From the NCBI GenBank assembly GCA_017591395.1, contig WEDG01003416.1, positions 1-64,000 on the forward strand: 64,000 nt of DNA, read 5' to 3'. Both the position numbers and the translations under genes were made by a program. Source of the DNA: Schistocephalus solidus. Its lineage: Eukaryota; Platyhelminthes; Cestoda; Diphyllobothriidea; Diphyllobothriidae. This document shows, in pieces, positions 10,341-21,528 of the stretch. The stretch's first letter is position 1. Every line of letters starts with the position of its first letter. A model generated the notes under the pieces. That model searched no databases. It had not been told where the DNA came from and was given only the letters and a program-made list of their open reading frames with translations.

Positions 10341-12474
10341 CTTCCACTTGATTGAAGGCAAACTGCGTTAATTTTGAATATTTGGGAGAATCAGTTTACC
10401 AACCTACCCTTTGCATACTTTCCCAATGCTTTTGGCGATTTCAGCAGAGTTTATATCATTGCATTATCGCGTTTGGTACAACGATGTTTTTACCTATCTG
10501 TATACTTACATGTAAAATTGATGAATGGTTATATCGTGAAGTAAGATCTGCACTGATTGATGCAACCCTTGATTTTAACATACGCAATTCATTGTTAATC
10601 ACATCTATTCTGAAAAGCCTTGCTCGTTACTCCACGCGTTAGCTTCAGAGTAAAACTGGTCCTTGAAGTTTATCTCAGGCCTCCTCCTAAGCAATAATGC
10701 TTTGTTCACCAACGAGGACACACGAGATAGGCCCTCAACAGAAACCTCGCTTCTCTGCAATTTTCCAAAATTGCAACTTTCAATGTGAGTTCCCCTTCAA
10801 CATGCAGTCATGACCAAAATGTACTCTTGCAGTTTATAAGGATCCTTAGGTGAATTAAGGTTTCCCGAGATGATCGTCACCCACTGCAGCCACTGGTGCT
10901 TAACTTTAAGTCAATGAGTAGAGCCTCGGAGTGAAAATTTCGCCGCAGTGGGCAAAGAACCAGTCGACGGACCCTGATGCTGTATGCTCTTTTCATTTTG
11001 CTTATTCTGTAGGGTGTTCTGCTGGCAAGAATGGGCATGTATGCTGGGCCAGAATCTGGTGTGGCGAGATTGCGTGTCAATTATTCTACGTAGACATGTC
11101 TGCATGATATTGCAGCTGCTGCATATTCGGTGATTTTGAGCACGGGCACCCATAAGCACCCCTCACTCCCCCAAGAACTGATGATAAAAGAGGTGTCGGG
11201 CCATTGAACGGTGCAACCGGAGTTGGTTCTTCGGTGGACACAGACTGTGAGGATTAAGATGGTGACCATAGTTACTACAGCTCCTGTCTTTCGAGCTTTG
11301 GGTGACTGCAATTTTCCCCTGTCCCGTGTATTTTTGCTTTTATCAATATGAATATACATTATTTCCAAGCCCATATAAAGAGACCGGAGGCCATTATTTT
11401 CTTTATCACTCATCAATTCAGTTGCATTTTAACAGCGCGATTCCTTGAAATGTTGCGGTTTGGTGGAAATTTCATATGAGTATATTGCAAACATTGATGG
11501 CATCGTACTTCTTCAAGTACCATCCATTCTGCGACTGAGGCAAACTTTTCACTTTAAAAACCTTCTTTTATATTCATGCGTTCCGTTACATTATGCACAA
11601 TCCTTTCCGACATAGTAGGTTCCGTGTATGAAAGGTATTGGGACTCCAAAAACTATCTGAGAATAATGGAAAGTAAAATGCTGACGCGACTGTCGATGCC
11701 AGTATTCTATAATGGAGTGTTTGCGTCTTAATTTGCTTGCGAGGGGTTGAAATCTTCCTGAAGTATCTCGGCATTCCAGGAATTAAATTGAAATCCAAGC
11801 ATATAGGATTATTGCGTTCACTTTGAGAACTCCAAAATGAAAATTTGAACGTAGTGCTTGGACGCTTTCTTGATTGCACATCTTTCACGCTTGTTTACGA
11901 GCACTGCTCTCGGGGGAGTTTAAGGGTAAGTTATTTGATTTAACAGGTAAGAAACCGAACTAACCCGTAACATTATAATGCCAAGTAACGGTTAAGTTAC
12001 TGAATCCTTTTGTGAAGAGATTGTGAGACCAGCATATAATTACCTGCTGTTGGCCTGCTCTCGTTCTTTCTTCAATGCTATGATCGTACGTGTTATAAAC
12101 TACATGTATGTTGATATGTGCAAAGATTCGAGGTCCAGATTCATCATCTCCCGCAAAAGACAAAGAAGAAGAAGAAGATGAAGAGGGGCGAGTTTATATA
12201 CCGAATTATATTTGCGCTGACGTTTCAGAAGCCTTCTTACTTCCATAATCAGATTATTGCTGATGCTGCTCCTGGTGGTTTTTAGTCAGTTTTGCCGCTT
12301 GCCTCGTAGAATAACCGTGCTGGACGCGCGAACTTTGACCTGCCCATTCACTACTGACTTCCTTAGACCTCCCGAGGTTGACCGCTTGCGGGCTCGCGTG
12401 ACCTTTTTCCCCTTTGGGGCCGGCCTATAGACCTGAATCCCGCCTACCAGGCACTTTGTACAGGGCTCGGATCA
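10341..12474. other. No recognised gene; GC-shifted block at the right end
   Basis: Open frames here (for example 10352-10642) lack motifs and splice support. A short GAAGAA run lies at about 12165-12185. From about 12240 to 12474 the DNA becomes GC-rich and reads like repeat sequence (CCCGAGGTTGACCGC..., CCCTTTGGGGCCGGCC...) directly before the A/B/C copy. I cannot name it. Confidence 0.3.
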
Positions 12475-12850
12475 GTTCGGCTAGGTCGATAGGGCAAATG
12501 ACCACGTGGAACCAAGATTCGACGTGATACGACAGTTGAACTGTCGTAGTCCGACGATGACCACCGTATGTACCAAAGCAGGGGGCACAGGGACGATGAC
12601 TTGCGTCAGCTTATAATAAGAATGTACTTGCACTGCATCTTCTTCACTCTCTGTTCCCCTCCCCCCCACGTGGGCCCGCTGTCAAGATAGAACCAATAAG
12701 ACCGGAGATGGGAAGGGGCGCAGGTCCATGCACTGTCGTCCAATAAAAATAAGAACTCTACAACACAGTGAGAGGTGACTCGGATCCCAACTGATTGGGA
12801 CTACCACAAAAGCTGCATTAAAAAGGAGCCATTACACAGTACACAATGTG
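12475..12850 (-). repeat. A/B/C dispersed repeat copy
   Basis: On the minus strand this carries block C followed by block A. Diagnostic words, read on plus, are GGGCACAGGGACGATGACTTGCGTCAG (C), then CACTCTCTGTTCCCC...CACGTGGGCCCGCTGTCAAGATAG and AAAAAGGAGCCATTACAC (A). The same order in the same orientation is seen at 26.7 and 51.7 kb. Confidence 0.65.
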
Positions 12851-14279
12851 TCACCGTATAACCTTATGATTTTCTGGAGGAAATTGGAAAACCAGTCAAC
12901 GTCATTGCCTCGGAAGCCCATACATGACTTCGCACTTTCGACACATGCCTTCGTCTCGTTAAAGGCCACTACTGCCTGGGACAGCGGCCAAGTGTTCTGG
13001 AAAGAGTAAAATTATATTGTTTTTTTTTGTGGCGGTCATTATCAATTCTCAGTAATTAAAATGTTAAATCTCTTGTTTATGAATTTTCCGCATATTTGGA
13101 GTTAATGGTCAACGAAAAAACAGAGCAAAACTAAATTTTTACCCGAATTTCAAAAACCTTTAAAGTGCTAGCGTGGACCCCACCATGAAATTCGAGTTCA
13201 CCTTTAATGAATTAAAACGCATTTAATACCGAGCTGTTGAAAGGAAAGCGTGAAGACTCGGGAATAGAAACTTCGGTTACTAGTCATACCGGTGGCATCG
13301 CGCTTAACTTCCAGGGAGGTTAAATATTCCCATGCCATGACCAAACTCCTCACCCAATCCTTCCCTCTCAACCCACTTTCAACTATAAACCTCGCTTTAG
13401 CACTAACCCTAATCTCCCTAAATTTTGGCGCACTGCCCCCGTAATAGAGCTATTCCTGCTAGAAGTGAACAAGCGAGTGCAAGGAAGCAGAATACAGGAA
13501 TGGAAGCTCATTCTTTTGAGGCATTGCCTGAGCAGGGGAATGAGTCACGTGAGGAAGACGCAGGTGACCAATACCGCCAATGACAGTGAGGCAAATCACG
13601 GGGTGGAATAACGACTCAGATGAAGACACCAAGCTATCATCACATCAACCCCCAGCGGTGATCACAAGAGCTGTTAATTATAGTACGCATGTGCTCGCAT
13701 GGCTACCACGTGCTAGAAATACTGCTCACCTTGTGCTTCTGCCTCAATTATCCGCTATTGGGCTCGAGTGAGCATCTGAAACGCTAGACCTATAAAATTA
13801 TTGTTCCAGCGATTGCGCCTTCTCATTCTGAGAGGGATTCCTATTACCGTGTCATGCTAAAGAAGCTGAGGACCGAGTATTGACCTTGAATTGCATACAA
13901 TCCTCAGAGCCTGAAAGCCTTCGCTGCAGTTGTACTTCTATGTAGGTGAGTAACTGCAAGCGACCTATACTCGCTCTTTATCGACGTGGGCACTAATGAT
14001 AAAGCATGTTCTGCACAGCTATAATTCCTGGATATGAGAGCTAGGAGAATAAATAATCCAATAGTGGAGGCTCTATCATTGTAATTCGGATTCACTACAT
14101 GGACCAACCTCCCTCCATTGTCTTCTTATTCCATTTTGGCATATTTTACAAACGTATCATTACCATAGAATTTGGTCATCAAGACACTAAACACCTTGTA
14201 GTGACAGACGTAAAAAAATATTTCCTCGATGCTCCTATGAATGTATCCCTATATAATGCGTTGATATTAACAATTTCAG
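12851..14279. other. Presumed intron or flank 5' of the cyclase exons
   Basis: No coding exon was recognised. About 13370-13420 holds loosely spaced CCTAA-type words (ACTAACCCTAATCTCCC) also seen near 16.9, 37.5 and 57.6 kb. If the guanylate cyclase had more upstream exons, I could not detect them. Confidence 0.35.
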
Positions 14280-14351
14280 GATGTTCTTAAGGGTGAAGTG
14301 CTGAACTTCGATTGGAACTTCAAGTTATCACTACTGATCGACCTAGTTGCC
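14280..14351 (+). pseudogene. Cyclase pseudogene exon: kinase-homology domain, middle
   Basis: After the acceptor ...ACAATTTCAG, 24 codons read DVLKGEVLNFDWNFKLSLLI then DLVA. A donor GTAGGT follows at 14352. This is the '(S-L)-x-D-V/I-L-x-N-E-x-I-x-L-D-W-x-F-(K/R)-x-S-L' segment of the kinase-homology domain of receptor guanylate cyclases. The exon is intact, in phase 0 at both ends. The next residues of the family (R/K-G-M-x-Y-L-H) would start the following exon, which I did not find. Confidence 0.85.
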
Positions 14352-17300
14352 GTAGGTTGGGTAAATAGGAAAGAATCCCTCTACTTCTTCTCTTCATTTA
14401 TTCACCCGGTTTTCATGGATTTCTATTTTTCTCTGCTTACCAAAGGTCTCCAATACCAATGCCACCCTACACTTCCCACTTTTGATTTTTTACTGTAAGC
14501 TCGGACATTTTGTGCTTTCAGCCGGAATTTAAACTTTATTTTAACCAGAATATTATTAACCTTATTTTCTCAGTCCTATCGCATTTTGCGTCCATCGAAA
14601 TGTGGAAATGCACTTTGAGTACACTAAAGGTTAATATTTTGCTAAACGTCTGTCTGGAGCTAATTTAAATTCACTTCATTATAATCTCGAAGTGATGGTC
14701 GCTGCGAACAGCATTTCGAACATTTTTAACCTGCATTACTTCCAAATAAGATAACGCTTAAATAGGACATACACACTGTGTGATCTTAAAAAAGTTAATT
14801 GATTGAAAAACGCTTAAAAGAGGAGCTCTACGAACTCGTAAAATTGGCTGGTGATCCCTTAAAAACCGTCCCATATGTGGTACACAAGAAGCATGCATAA
14901 AGGGTGTATTAGTTTTTATAATAAAACTGTCAAACTGCTTTAAGTAACAGAGAGATTCACAGACTTCTGTATGTTAGCGTCCAGAAGAGTAAGTGAAAAT
15001 TGAATATATTTGCTAGTGTGACCATGGCCGAGGATAGAAGTTAATTTTCGAATCATAACGGGAGTGCTTGCAGTAGATGGACGCTAAATTAGTTTTTAAG
15101 CGTATCTCTACTTAGCATGATGGTGATTTCGGACGTAAAGATCCTTTACAAAATCCAGTACTCAACTATTGTTTCGATACAGCATGATGTATTCCTTGAA
15201 TGTGGTATTGCTAGAAATTATCACTGGATAAATGTTGGAGAGACAGTTTTATTCAGTGACTTTATTTGGCGTGACACTGCTATATTTCAAAGACTCTGAA
15301 AGACCACTGTACTGCTAAATGAGATTCCAAAGTTTTTAAGAAGCCCACAATCAATAAGAGCACGCGTCATAGGGACCAAAACCTGTTTGCGAATCCAATT
15401 TTCATGATATTTAATCCTTATAAATGAAAGTGGTAAGATAACTTACACAGTAGCCTTGCCGTCTTCAAAGTTTGTTCAAAATATTAATATCTGCATGATG
15501 ATTAAACATTTCCCTACGTTAAAACAAGGGTCGTTATCTCAGGACTTTGATGTTATTCTGGTCATAAGAACCAGTGCCACAAATGGAAAATCCCAACCGA
15601 AAGGCATTGTGAGAATCGGCTTGATAAATAGGGGTTGGATTAGTCTGAACTCATCCCGATAGCAGTCAAAGGTGATCAAATGGTACATTATGGCCTAACT
15701 CGTGTAAAATACTGAAATTCACGAAAGATTGATAGTCACTCGCAAACTGACATTAACACATACAACAAAAATCCCAAATAGTAATAAACAACTTTAAGCG
15801 AATATATAGCTTAAAGGAAATGTGAACAGTTAGATTATTTTTTTGAGCAATAGTAAATTTTTTAAAAAATGGCAATTTCTGCAAACGAGAAACTTCGCTT
15901 CAAATGCGACGAATAAATTAAATTAGAATTGCCAGATGATATTGTAAGCATAACATTTTTTGCATATTAAGAGACTTATCCTTTCATCAAATTTCTTTAT
16001 TGATATTTCTGGCCTTGGATTGCAATTAGTTTCAGATCGTTCTTGAGAAACCGGTGAATAGTGCACGAATTTCAACGTTTTTAATCGATTGTCAATAAAT
16101 CTAAATCTGGTTCTATACGTTTATCAATACCTTCCAAATAAGCTGTTTTTTAAAACCATGTACTGAAGTAGTGAGCTTTAAGTTATTTCATCTAATTGAA
16201 ATGGCCATTTGTGTTATATTTTTAGATCCTAACAAACACGAAATTTTGTTGTCATGAAAAATGAACTTCCACAACAAAATTCGATAATTAATAAGCCTCA
16301 GATGAATTAAAAACGTCTTTTAAAAGTTATCCGTTTAAAAAGCGCGTATAATAGATACAACGCTGACGAATACATGCAGCCATTTAAGGCGAAAATTTCT
16401 AAGTTTGATCGGTTTTGTGACTTTCTTGAAAATAAATGGCACATTTTCGGCTGAAAATGAAAGAACGCACTTTTCGATTTATATCGGAGCGTTATTTCGC
16501 TACAGTTGTTTACTTTACTGCTCCGTTTAATGACTAAAAACATACAACCGGTTATCTGAATATAAACTAAGATTTTGTAAAAATTCATGCTCTTCTGTCC
16601 AGTGCGTTTCTAAATTCTGGATAAGCGATAACAATATTATACAAAAAGTATCATAAATCAAAGTATCTTAAGTTAAATATTTCTGACTTTTTGAAAATCT
16701 AACAGCATAAGGTTTGTCGTGCTTTGAAGGACATACTAAAGTGCGGATTAGGGTGAATAATTTATGTTCCACCGCCCCTTTCGACAGGATAGGGGAATAG
16801 GAACGCTATCCCACCATGCAGGGCCAAAGTTCGCGAGTGGTACCTACTCACATGTTTGAAAAATAACACCACCATAACCCTTACTCTGCCTTTAATCTCA
16901 AACCAAGTCCAATCCCAACAGTATCCTTGACCCTAATTTACACGGAATTTAACGTTAAGCCACTTGTATTGCAGGGTGTATCTATTCTATGTCCTGCTGA
17001 ATGAGAATACATAAACGATTCCTACAAGTAACTTTTTATTTTCGATGGCTGAAAATTAGTTTTTAAACAGTTTGAACTTAACTTATGTTAAGTACCTTAA
17101 TAACCAAGCTCAGCCTTTGATAAAAAGCAAATTAAGTCGGCGAACCGTATATCTTACCAACGAGCAGCACACGCTATGGACTAGGTCCTGCGATAGTAAG
17201 TTCAAGTAAGGCGCTAGGAGAAGACTTGGGGATATTAATATCTAGTAAAACATTTTTGTGAAAGCTTAAATTCTTGCCCTCCCTCCCAGTTAAACGAGCA

Positions 17301-17867
17301 TTTCCGCGCAAAGTTCTCTTCAATTTATTTAAAATGTTATGAAGTCTTCGGAGGCTTACGTACACATTTCGAGGAAGGAGACCCTCAGAGGGGAGGCATC
17401 TCACATTGGGTCGATTATTTTAACAAAACATGTTCCTTAGTACTCAGAGTCTAGAACAGGCTCAGTATTAAAAGCGAAATAGATGGAGGACAAGAGTTTG
17501 AATCTACTAACGGACCCTCAATACTGACCGGTTTTGGGGACTTATTGGTGAGAAGAAAACAGCTAATTTTTCAAGGTTCACCGCTGTTTCATTAGAAGTT
17601 TGCAGTAGCATCCGTTTTGGTAAGCTAATCAAACTAGTCTTGCCTGTTACAATTATCATATCAAATGTACTTTACGATGCCCGATAGTTCCTCCTGAACA
17701 TATTGACTTCACTGGCTTTATTTTCTCACAAATCTACAGTTGTTCCACGGGCGAGAGATCAAAAAGTAATCTATAAGTTTTAGGACTGCTGGTTTCGCCC
17801 CACTGCTGTGTTGGTACCCTTTTTTCTGCCTAATCTGCTTGTTTTTTGTTAATTATATTCCTGACAG

Positions 17868-17989
17868 ATTATGAATTTGGATGCACCAATGGCCTTCATT
17901 ACTCTGATGAAAATGTGCTGGGCGGACATCCCCGTAATCGTTCAACATTTAAAGGAATTTGGGACAGATTTAGCTTTCAACAGGGGCAA
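17868..17989 (+). pseudogene. Cyclase pseudogene exon: end of kinase-homology domain, frameshifted
   Basis: The acceptor is ...TATATTCCTGACAG and the donor is GTAAGG at 17990. One frame gives MAFITLMKMCWADIP, the conserved 'L-I-x-L-M-x-x-C-W-x-x-x-P' end of the domain. A one-base change of frame at about 17930-17935 leads to NRSTFKGIWDRF, the 'R-P-T-F-x-x-I' continuation. A second shift near 17970-17973 restores the first frame for AFNRGK. So two compensating frameshifts sit inside one 122-base exon. Read in a single frame, the protein would be scrambled between them. Confidence 0.8.
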
Positions 17990-18695
17990 GTAAGGAAAGC
18001 AGCTCTTTCTAACGCATGCCAATTTGACAATCGTTATTATCAGATGATTGAAATATGCATCAAAGAAGGCCATGTGCGAAGCACCACTGCCATTCATTTT
18101 CCCGATGTTTCCGCTTGTCAGAAGGTTGGAAAAGGAAGGCCAACTGTCAATCCCGCAGTCACACAATCCTCAGCCAACAAAAATATCAGTTCAATAGTAT
18201 CGAGCATTTGATTCCCGCGTAGCCCACAAAAAGGAGGCAAAGCTTTCACATTTCTCCCTACAACCAAGCTTCACAGCGAGCAAAAACTAAACTTACACAT
18301 CTTTTCTTTTTGCTCAAGAAAATCTAATTTCGTGGACCGGATGCTTCGTAAACTGAACGAGCGTCTTCATATTAACAACTAATCTTATTTTGAACTCGAC
18401 ATTTTTCTGCTAGTTACAATTTATTTGCTCACCAATAAAACCCCTAGTTACTACCCTTCCAATATTAAACCAACCACTGGCTTGAGTGTTGCCAGTGCGA
18501 CAGCATTTTCAGCCCCACCTTATGAGTATATGCAACCAGTGTCGGTCCATCACTGATAGTAGGTAGCAAAACGATTCACACATGCTTTGCCCATTTTAGC
18601 CTTATGCAGTTATATTCATTGATGTAAAGTTCATTTGACGAGCATACGAACTTGCTTTTTCCTATATGAGGTGGTCATTTTATTGTTCCTCGGGT

Positions 18696-18780
18696 AAATA
18701 TGGCATTGCAACTGAGGCAATTTGGGACCTACGCTTTGTCCCAGGCAGAACATAGAGGAGAAAGAATGATTTCCCTCTTA
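18696..18780 (+). pseudogene. Cyclase pseudogene exon: probable coiled-coil linker
   Basis: In the interval where the signalling-helix/dimerisation exon is expected, one frame reads KYGIATEAIW. After a shift near 18722 the next frame reads TYALSQAEHRGERMISLL. The family pattern is '(E)-K-Y-x-x-x-L-E-x-x-V-x-E-R-T-x-x-L-x-x-E-x-x-R-x-(E/D)-x-L-L'. The fit is partial and needs a frameshift, and no clean acceptor is visible. A donor-like GTGTGC follows at 18781. I regard this as likely but not proven; it is supported mainly by its position between exons 17868 and 19226. Confidence 0.45.
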
Positions 18781-19225
18781 GTGTGCTGGGTAGAATATAA
18801 GCAGAAAAACTGAGGATCGAAACATTTTCAATGCTCATTAGCTGGTTCACAATTTGGTTACAGGACATCATTCAAGAATACAAGAAATTAGGACTGACCC
18901 CATGAAAATGGACTAAACTTTACTCCATAAAAGTCCTAAATCTACTACTGTGGGGTCGTTTTACGGACCGCAGGCTGCACATTGTTTAAAGAGGACCCAA
19001 AAGTCACGAAATGAGAATGCCAGGAAGATATATCTCCCTGTTTTCCTGTTCCTTACTTATGGCACTACCTTACCCACACAGGCTGACACTGGGTGATAAA
19101 CGGCTCCATTAATGGTTATTCATGAGCACATTTGCTAATTTTTAACAAGGAAAACACCAACATCTTCCCTTGGCTGTAAGAGCTTTTCTAGTCTTTAAAT
19201 ATGTTTTTATTCGTATTTTCTTGAG

Positions 19226-19419
19226 CTCTGTGACCCGGGCTCTCATTTCCGGGAAAAACGTTGCGCCGGAGACCTTTGAGAACGCGACAGTCTACTTTAG
19301 TGACATTGTGGGTTTCAGTGTTATTTCGGCAAACTCCAAGCCCCTATATATTGTCAATCTACTCAATCTGATATACACTGCATTCTACACGTGTATTACA
19401 AACCTTCGATGTACACAAG
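19226..19419 (+). pseudogene. Cyclase pseudogene exon: catalytic domain, first part
   Basis: The frame reads SVTRALISGKNVAPETFENA then TVYFSDIVGFSVISANSKPL and YIVNLLNLIYTAFYTCI. This is the start of the class III cyclase domain, and the first metal-binding Asp (YFS-D-IVGF) is present. One extra C at about 19403-19404 shifts the frame, so the expected FDVHK, visible at 19405-19419, is read as LRCTQ. The base after AAG at 19420 is A: the donor is ATGAAT where the family junction (…K|VETIGD) requires GT. The acceptor TTTTCTTGAG is acceptable. Confidence 0.9.
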
Positions 19420-19559
19420 ATGAATGTTTTTAAAAACTTCTAGCTTAACTTTTATGCATATCTTGTGAAATTCCTGTAATTTGCTCAGTCTCCTATATTT
19501 GAATCTAAGTGAGGCTAAATCAAACTGACCGGCGATTGAATGGCCTCAAGTAAGCGATT

Positions 19560-19885
19560 TCTTTCCTGGGGATGTCAACAGCAATGGCAGATGAACAATG
19601 CCAACAAAGAGAAGGGAGAAGTGAATGAATGAACATTTTGTGGCTCATCATCCGTCATTAGCCAGTTACACCTAACCCCAGGTGGTAAAGCACATCGCGA
19701 GGTTCGAACCCGCGACCTGATGATCAGAAGTCCAACGGTCTAACCATATAACCACGGGATCATTGTCTTGCCAGTTTAGATTGGTAATGTTGACACGCCT
19801 GGGCCCGAGAGTGAAGCTCCAAGACAGAAAGGGACGAGTGAGTTCGGTTATCGATCGGTGAGCGTTCATCAATGAATGTCAACAT
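19560..19885 (-). mobile_element. tRNA-derived SINE, minus copy of a head-to-head pair
   Basis: On the minus strand the tRNA-like head reads CCCGTGGTTATATGGTTAGACCG, with an A-box-like part, then TTGGACTTCTGATCATC and the B box GGTTCGAACCTCG (plus positions 19700-19765). The GTTGGACTTCT word resembles the anticodon arm of tRNA-Arg(TCT). The body (CTGGCTAATGACGGATGATGAGCC) and tail run leftwards to about 19560. The 5' leader (TCAACATT..CCAATCTAAA..GGCAAGACAATG) faces the leader of the plus copy. Arm pairing is degraded, so this is not a working tRNA gene. Confidence 0.75.
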
Positions 19886-20095
19886 TCCCGATCTAAAACG
19901 GCAAGACAATGCGCCCGTGGCTAAGTGGTGAGAGCGTTGGACTTCTGACCAACAGGTCACTGGTTCGAGCCCTGGGGTGGGGCACTACTTGAGGTTGAGT
20001 TTGATAAGCTGATGACGGCTAATTAGCCAAAAATGGCCATTCCAGTCTACGTTGTTTTTACTGGCAATGCACATCTGACTACGTAATCTTATTTC
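19855..20095 (+). mobile_element. tRNA-derived SINE, plus copy of a head-to-head pair
   Basis: The leader is AATGTCAACATTCCCGATCT...GGCAAGACAATG. The tRNA-like head follows at about 19912-19985: GCCCGTGGCTAAGTGGTGAG, GCGTTGGACTTCTGACCAAC and B box GGTTCGAGCCC. The body is GCTGATGACGGCTAATTAGC and then CAAAAATGGCCATTCCAGTC. The tRNA-Arg(TCT) origin is inferred from the anticodon-arm word. Between this and about 20250 another partial piece repeats GATCGGTGAGCGTTCATCAA. The pair lies in the intron between the first two catalytic exons of the cyclase pseudogene. Confidence 0.75.
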
Positions 20096-20639
20096 AGGAA
20101 TTAAAACTGTACATTCTACAGAACCCGCGACCGGTTGGTGCTCCTCTCGAGCCCCAAGGCAAAATGGGACGAGAGATTTCCACAAGCGATCGGTGAGCGT
20201 TCATCAACAAATACCAAAGGACTTGTTGGTTTGAGGCGTTATTAGACATGAATCAATGCAGTAGCCAGTGGTAAAGCTTGCATAAATATGCACATGCGAG
20301 TGGCAGGCACGAATAACACCTGGCCGCAAGAGAAGCCACGACATGCTCCATTTTGCCCCCGAGCTCTGATCGGGCCACATTGCCGCTGTGGGTTTGATGA
20401 CGAGTAGTCAGTAATAGAAAAGTATTCACGTAGAAGATATGATAGACGACAATATTATTTTGTCTTCTTTGGCGTCTGCAGCCATGCAGGGCCCAAGTTA
20501 GTCTGGCGGAGCCAAGTAAACCAGATTTAGCAAGTTGAGTTTCTATGTGCATGCTGGTGGCATTTAATGGACGTGTACATGTGCCTGCTATCTCAGCACC
20601 TCACTCTGCTAAGTCCGAAATCTGCCAACTTCCCGGTAT

Positions 20640-20960
20640 TCCTTTATTAATTCTTGCACAGCCATAGCATTTTTAATAAAAAGCCATGTGGGCAGGCCAC
20701 AGGCAGCACGCGGAGACAGGCTGCGTGTCTTTGTCAGCCACTGAACTACAGCCCATATCCTATCGTCTTGACATTGTTTTGCCATCGGAGCAAGGTGGGT
20801 GAGGACGGAGAATGTGCGGTAGGTGCAGCACAAGTTCGGTATTACCATAAACGCATTCACGCACAAATCACCGTACTGCTCCGCTCACTTCGTTAGACAG
20901 GCAGTGAACGTTGCCGGTCACGACGGTTGAACTGTCATGTGGTGATGTGACGAAGTGATC
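20640..20960 (+). repeat. A/B/C dispersed repeat copy
   Basis: Contains the end of block A (TTGACATTGTTTTGCC..GAGCAAGGTGGGTGAGGACGGAGAATGTGCGGTAGGTGCAGC) and block C (CGCATTCACGCACAAATCACCGTACTG...GACGGTTGAACTGTC). Block order is A then C on the plus strand, as at the right end of the 541-2000 array. It is inserted in the intron of the cyclase pseudogene. Confidence 0.65.
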
Positions 20961-21353
20961 TATGTTGCATTAGCTGAGAGGTGCTATGATCAAATGTGGC
21001 ACGGGCGATTCAGACTGTACGAACGCACGTCTGGACGAGTTGAGGCCAGTGAATTTACTGCACGTCATGAATAAGGTGAAACCGCTTTGCAGTTAGAGTT
21101 CTTGCGGTAAAAATGAATGGCTTTCAGTTATTTGAGACCCGAAGCAAATATTCGCAATGGTGCAATGAGGACAGTTTTCCAGAGCTCCAAGGGAGTAGAG
21201 TAGGATCATCATACTACCATGGCAACACCAGAATTGGATTAACCTTATGGCCAAAAGTTGGCTTAACTGATTAGGGCAAGTTTAAAATCCGTTGGTCTTT
21301 TGTGTTCTCCTTTAGTAACCACTTACATCGGACTCTATGATCATTCGATTCAG

Positions 21354-21528
21354 GTGGAAACCATAGGTGATGCCTATATGGTGTCCTCAGGGCTACGAAT
21401 TCCCAACGGTTAAAGCCATGCAAGCGAGATTGCAACCATGACCTTGGAACTTCTCAGCGTCAGCCGTTCATTCGTCGTTCAACACATGCCCAATGATCCA
21501 ATACTGCTGCGGATAGGTATGCATTCTG
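21354..21528 (+). pseudogene. Cyclase pseudogene exon: catalytic domain, second part, with TAA
   Basis: The acceptor is ...GATTCAG and the donor is GTACGT at 21529. The frame reads VETIGDAYMVSSGLRIPNG, then TAA at 21411-21413, then SHASEIATMTLELLSVSRSF and PNDPILLRIGMHSG. The Glu and second metal Asp (in VETIG-D) are intact. The family has Lys at the stop position (N-G-K-R/x-H-A-x-E-I-A), so AAA-to-TAA is the simplest change. The exon continues open after the stop, in the same frame, up to a proper donor in phase 1. Confidence 0.92.

Noticed and set aside
15456..15662. A kinase-homology exon of the cyclase (QGSLSQDFDVILVIRTSATN resembled the Y-S-F-x-I-I-L-x-E-I segment).
   Set aside because: Only a few hydrophobic positions agree, no splice sites frame it, and the diagnostic residues are missing.
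19905..19985. A functional tRNA-Arg(TCT) gene.
   Set aside because: A and B boxes and the anticodon-arm word are present, but arms do not pair cleanly and the sequence continues into a SINE body that recurs at other sites.
20008..20040. Hammerhead ribozyme in the SINE body (CTGATGA...stem...GAAA).
   Set aside because: The first stem II pair is C/A rather than G-C, one copy has AAAA instead of GAAA, and no matching stem I/III with a cleavage triplet was found.
21405..21420. TAA codons inside conserved domains in two genes (21411, 23931, 63957) suggested nuclear reassignment of TAA, as UAA is read as Tyr in some flatworm mitochondria.
   Set aside because: The residues expected at the three positions differ (Lys, Gln, Tyr/Phe), and other candidate frames end normally in TAA. 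The cyclase also has frameshifts and a lost splice donor, which recoding cannot explain.
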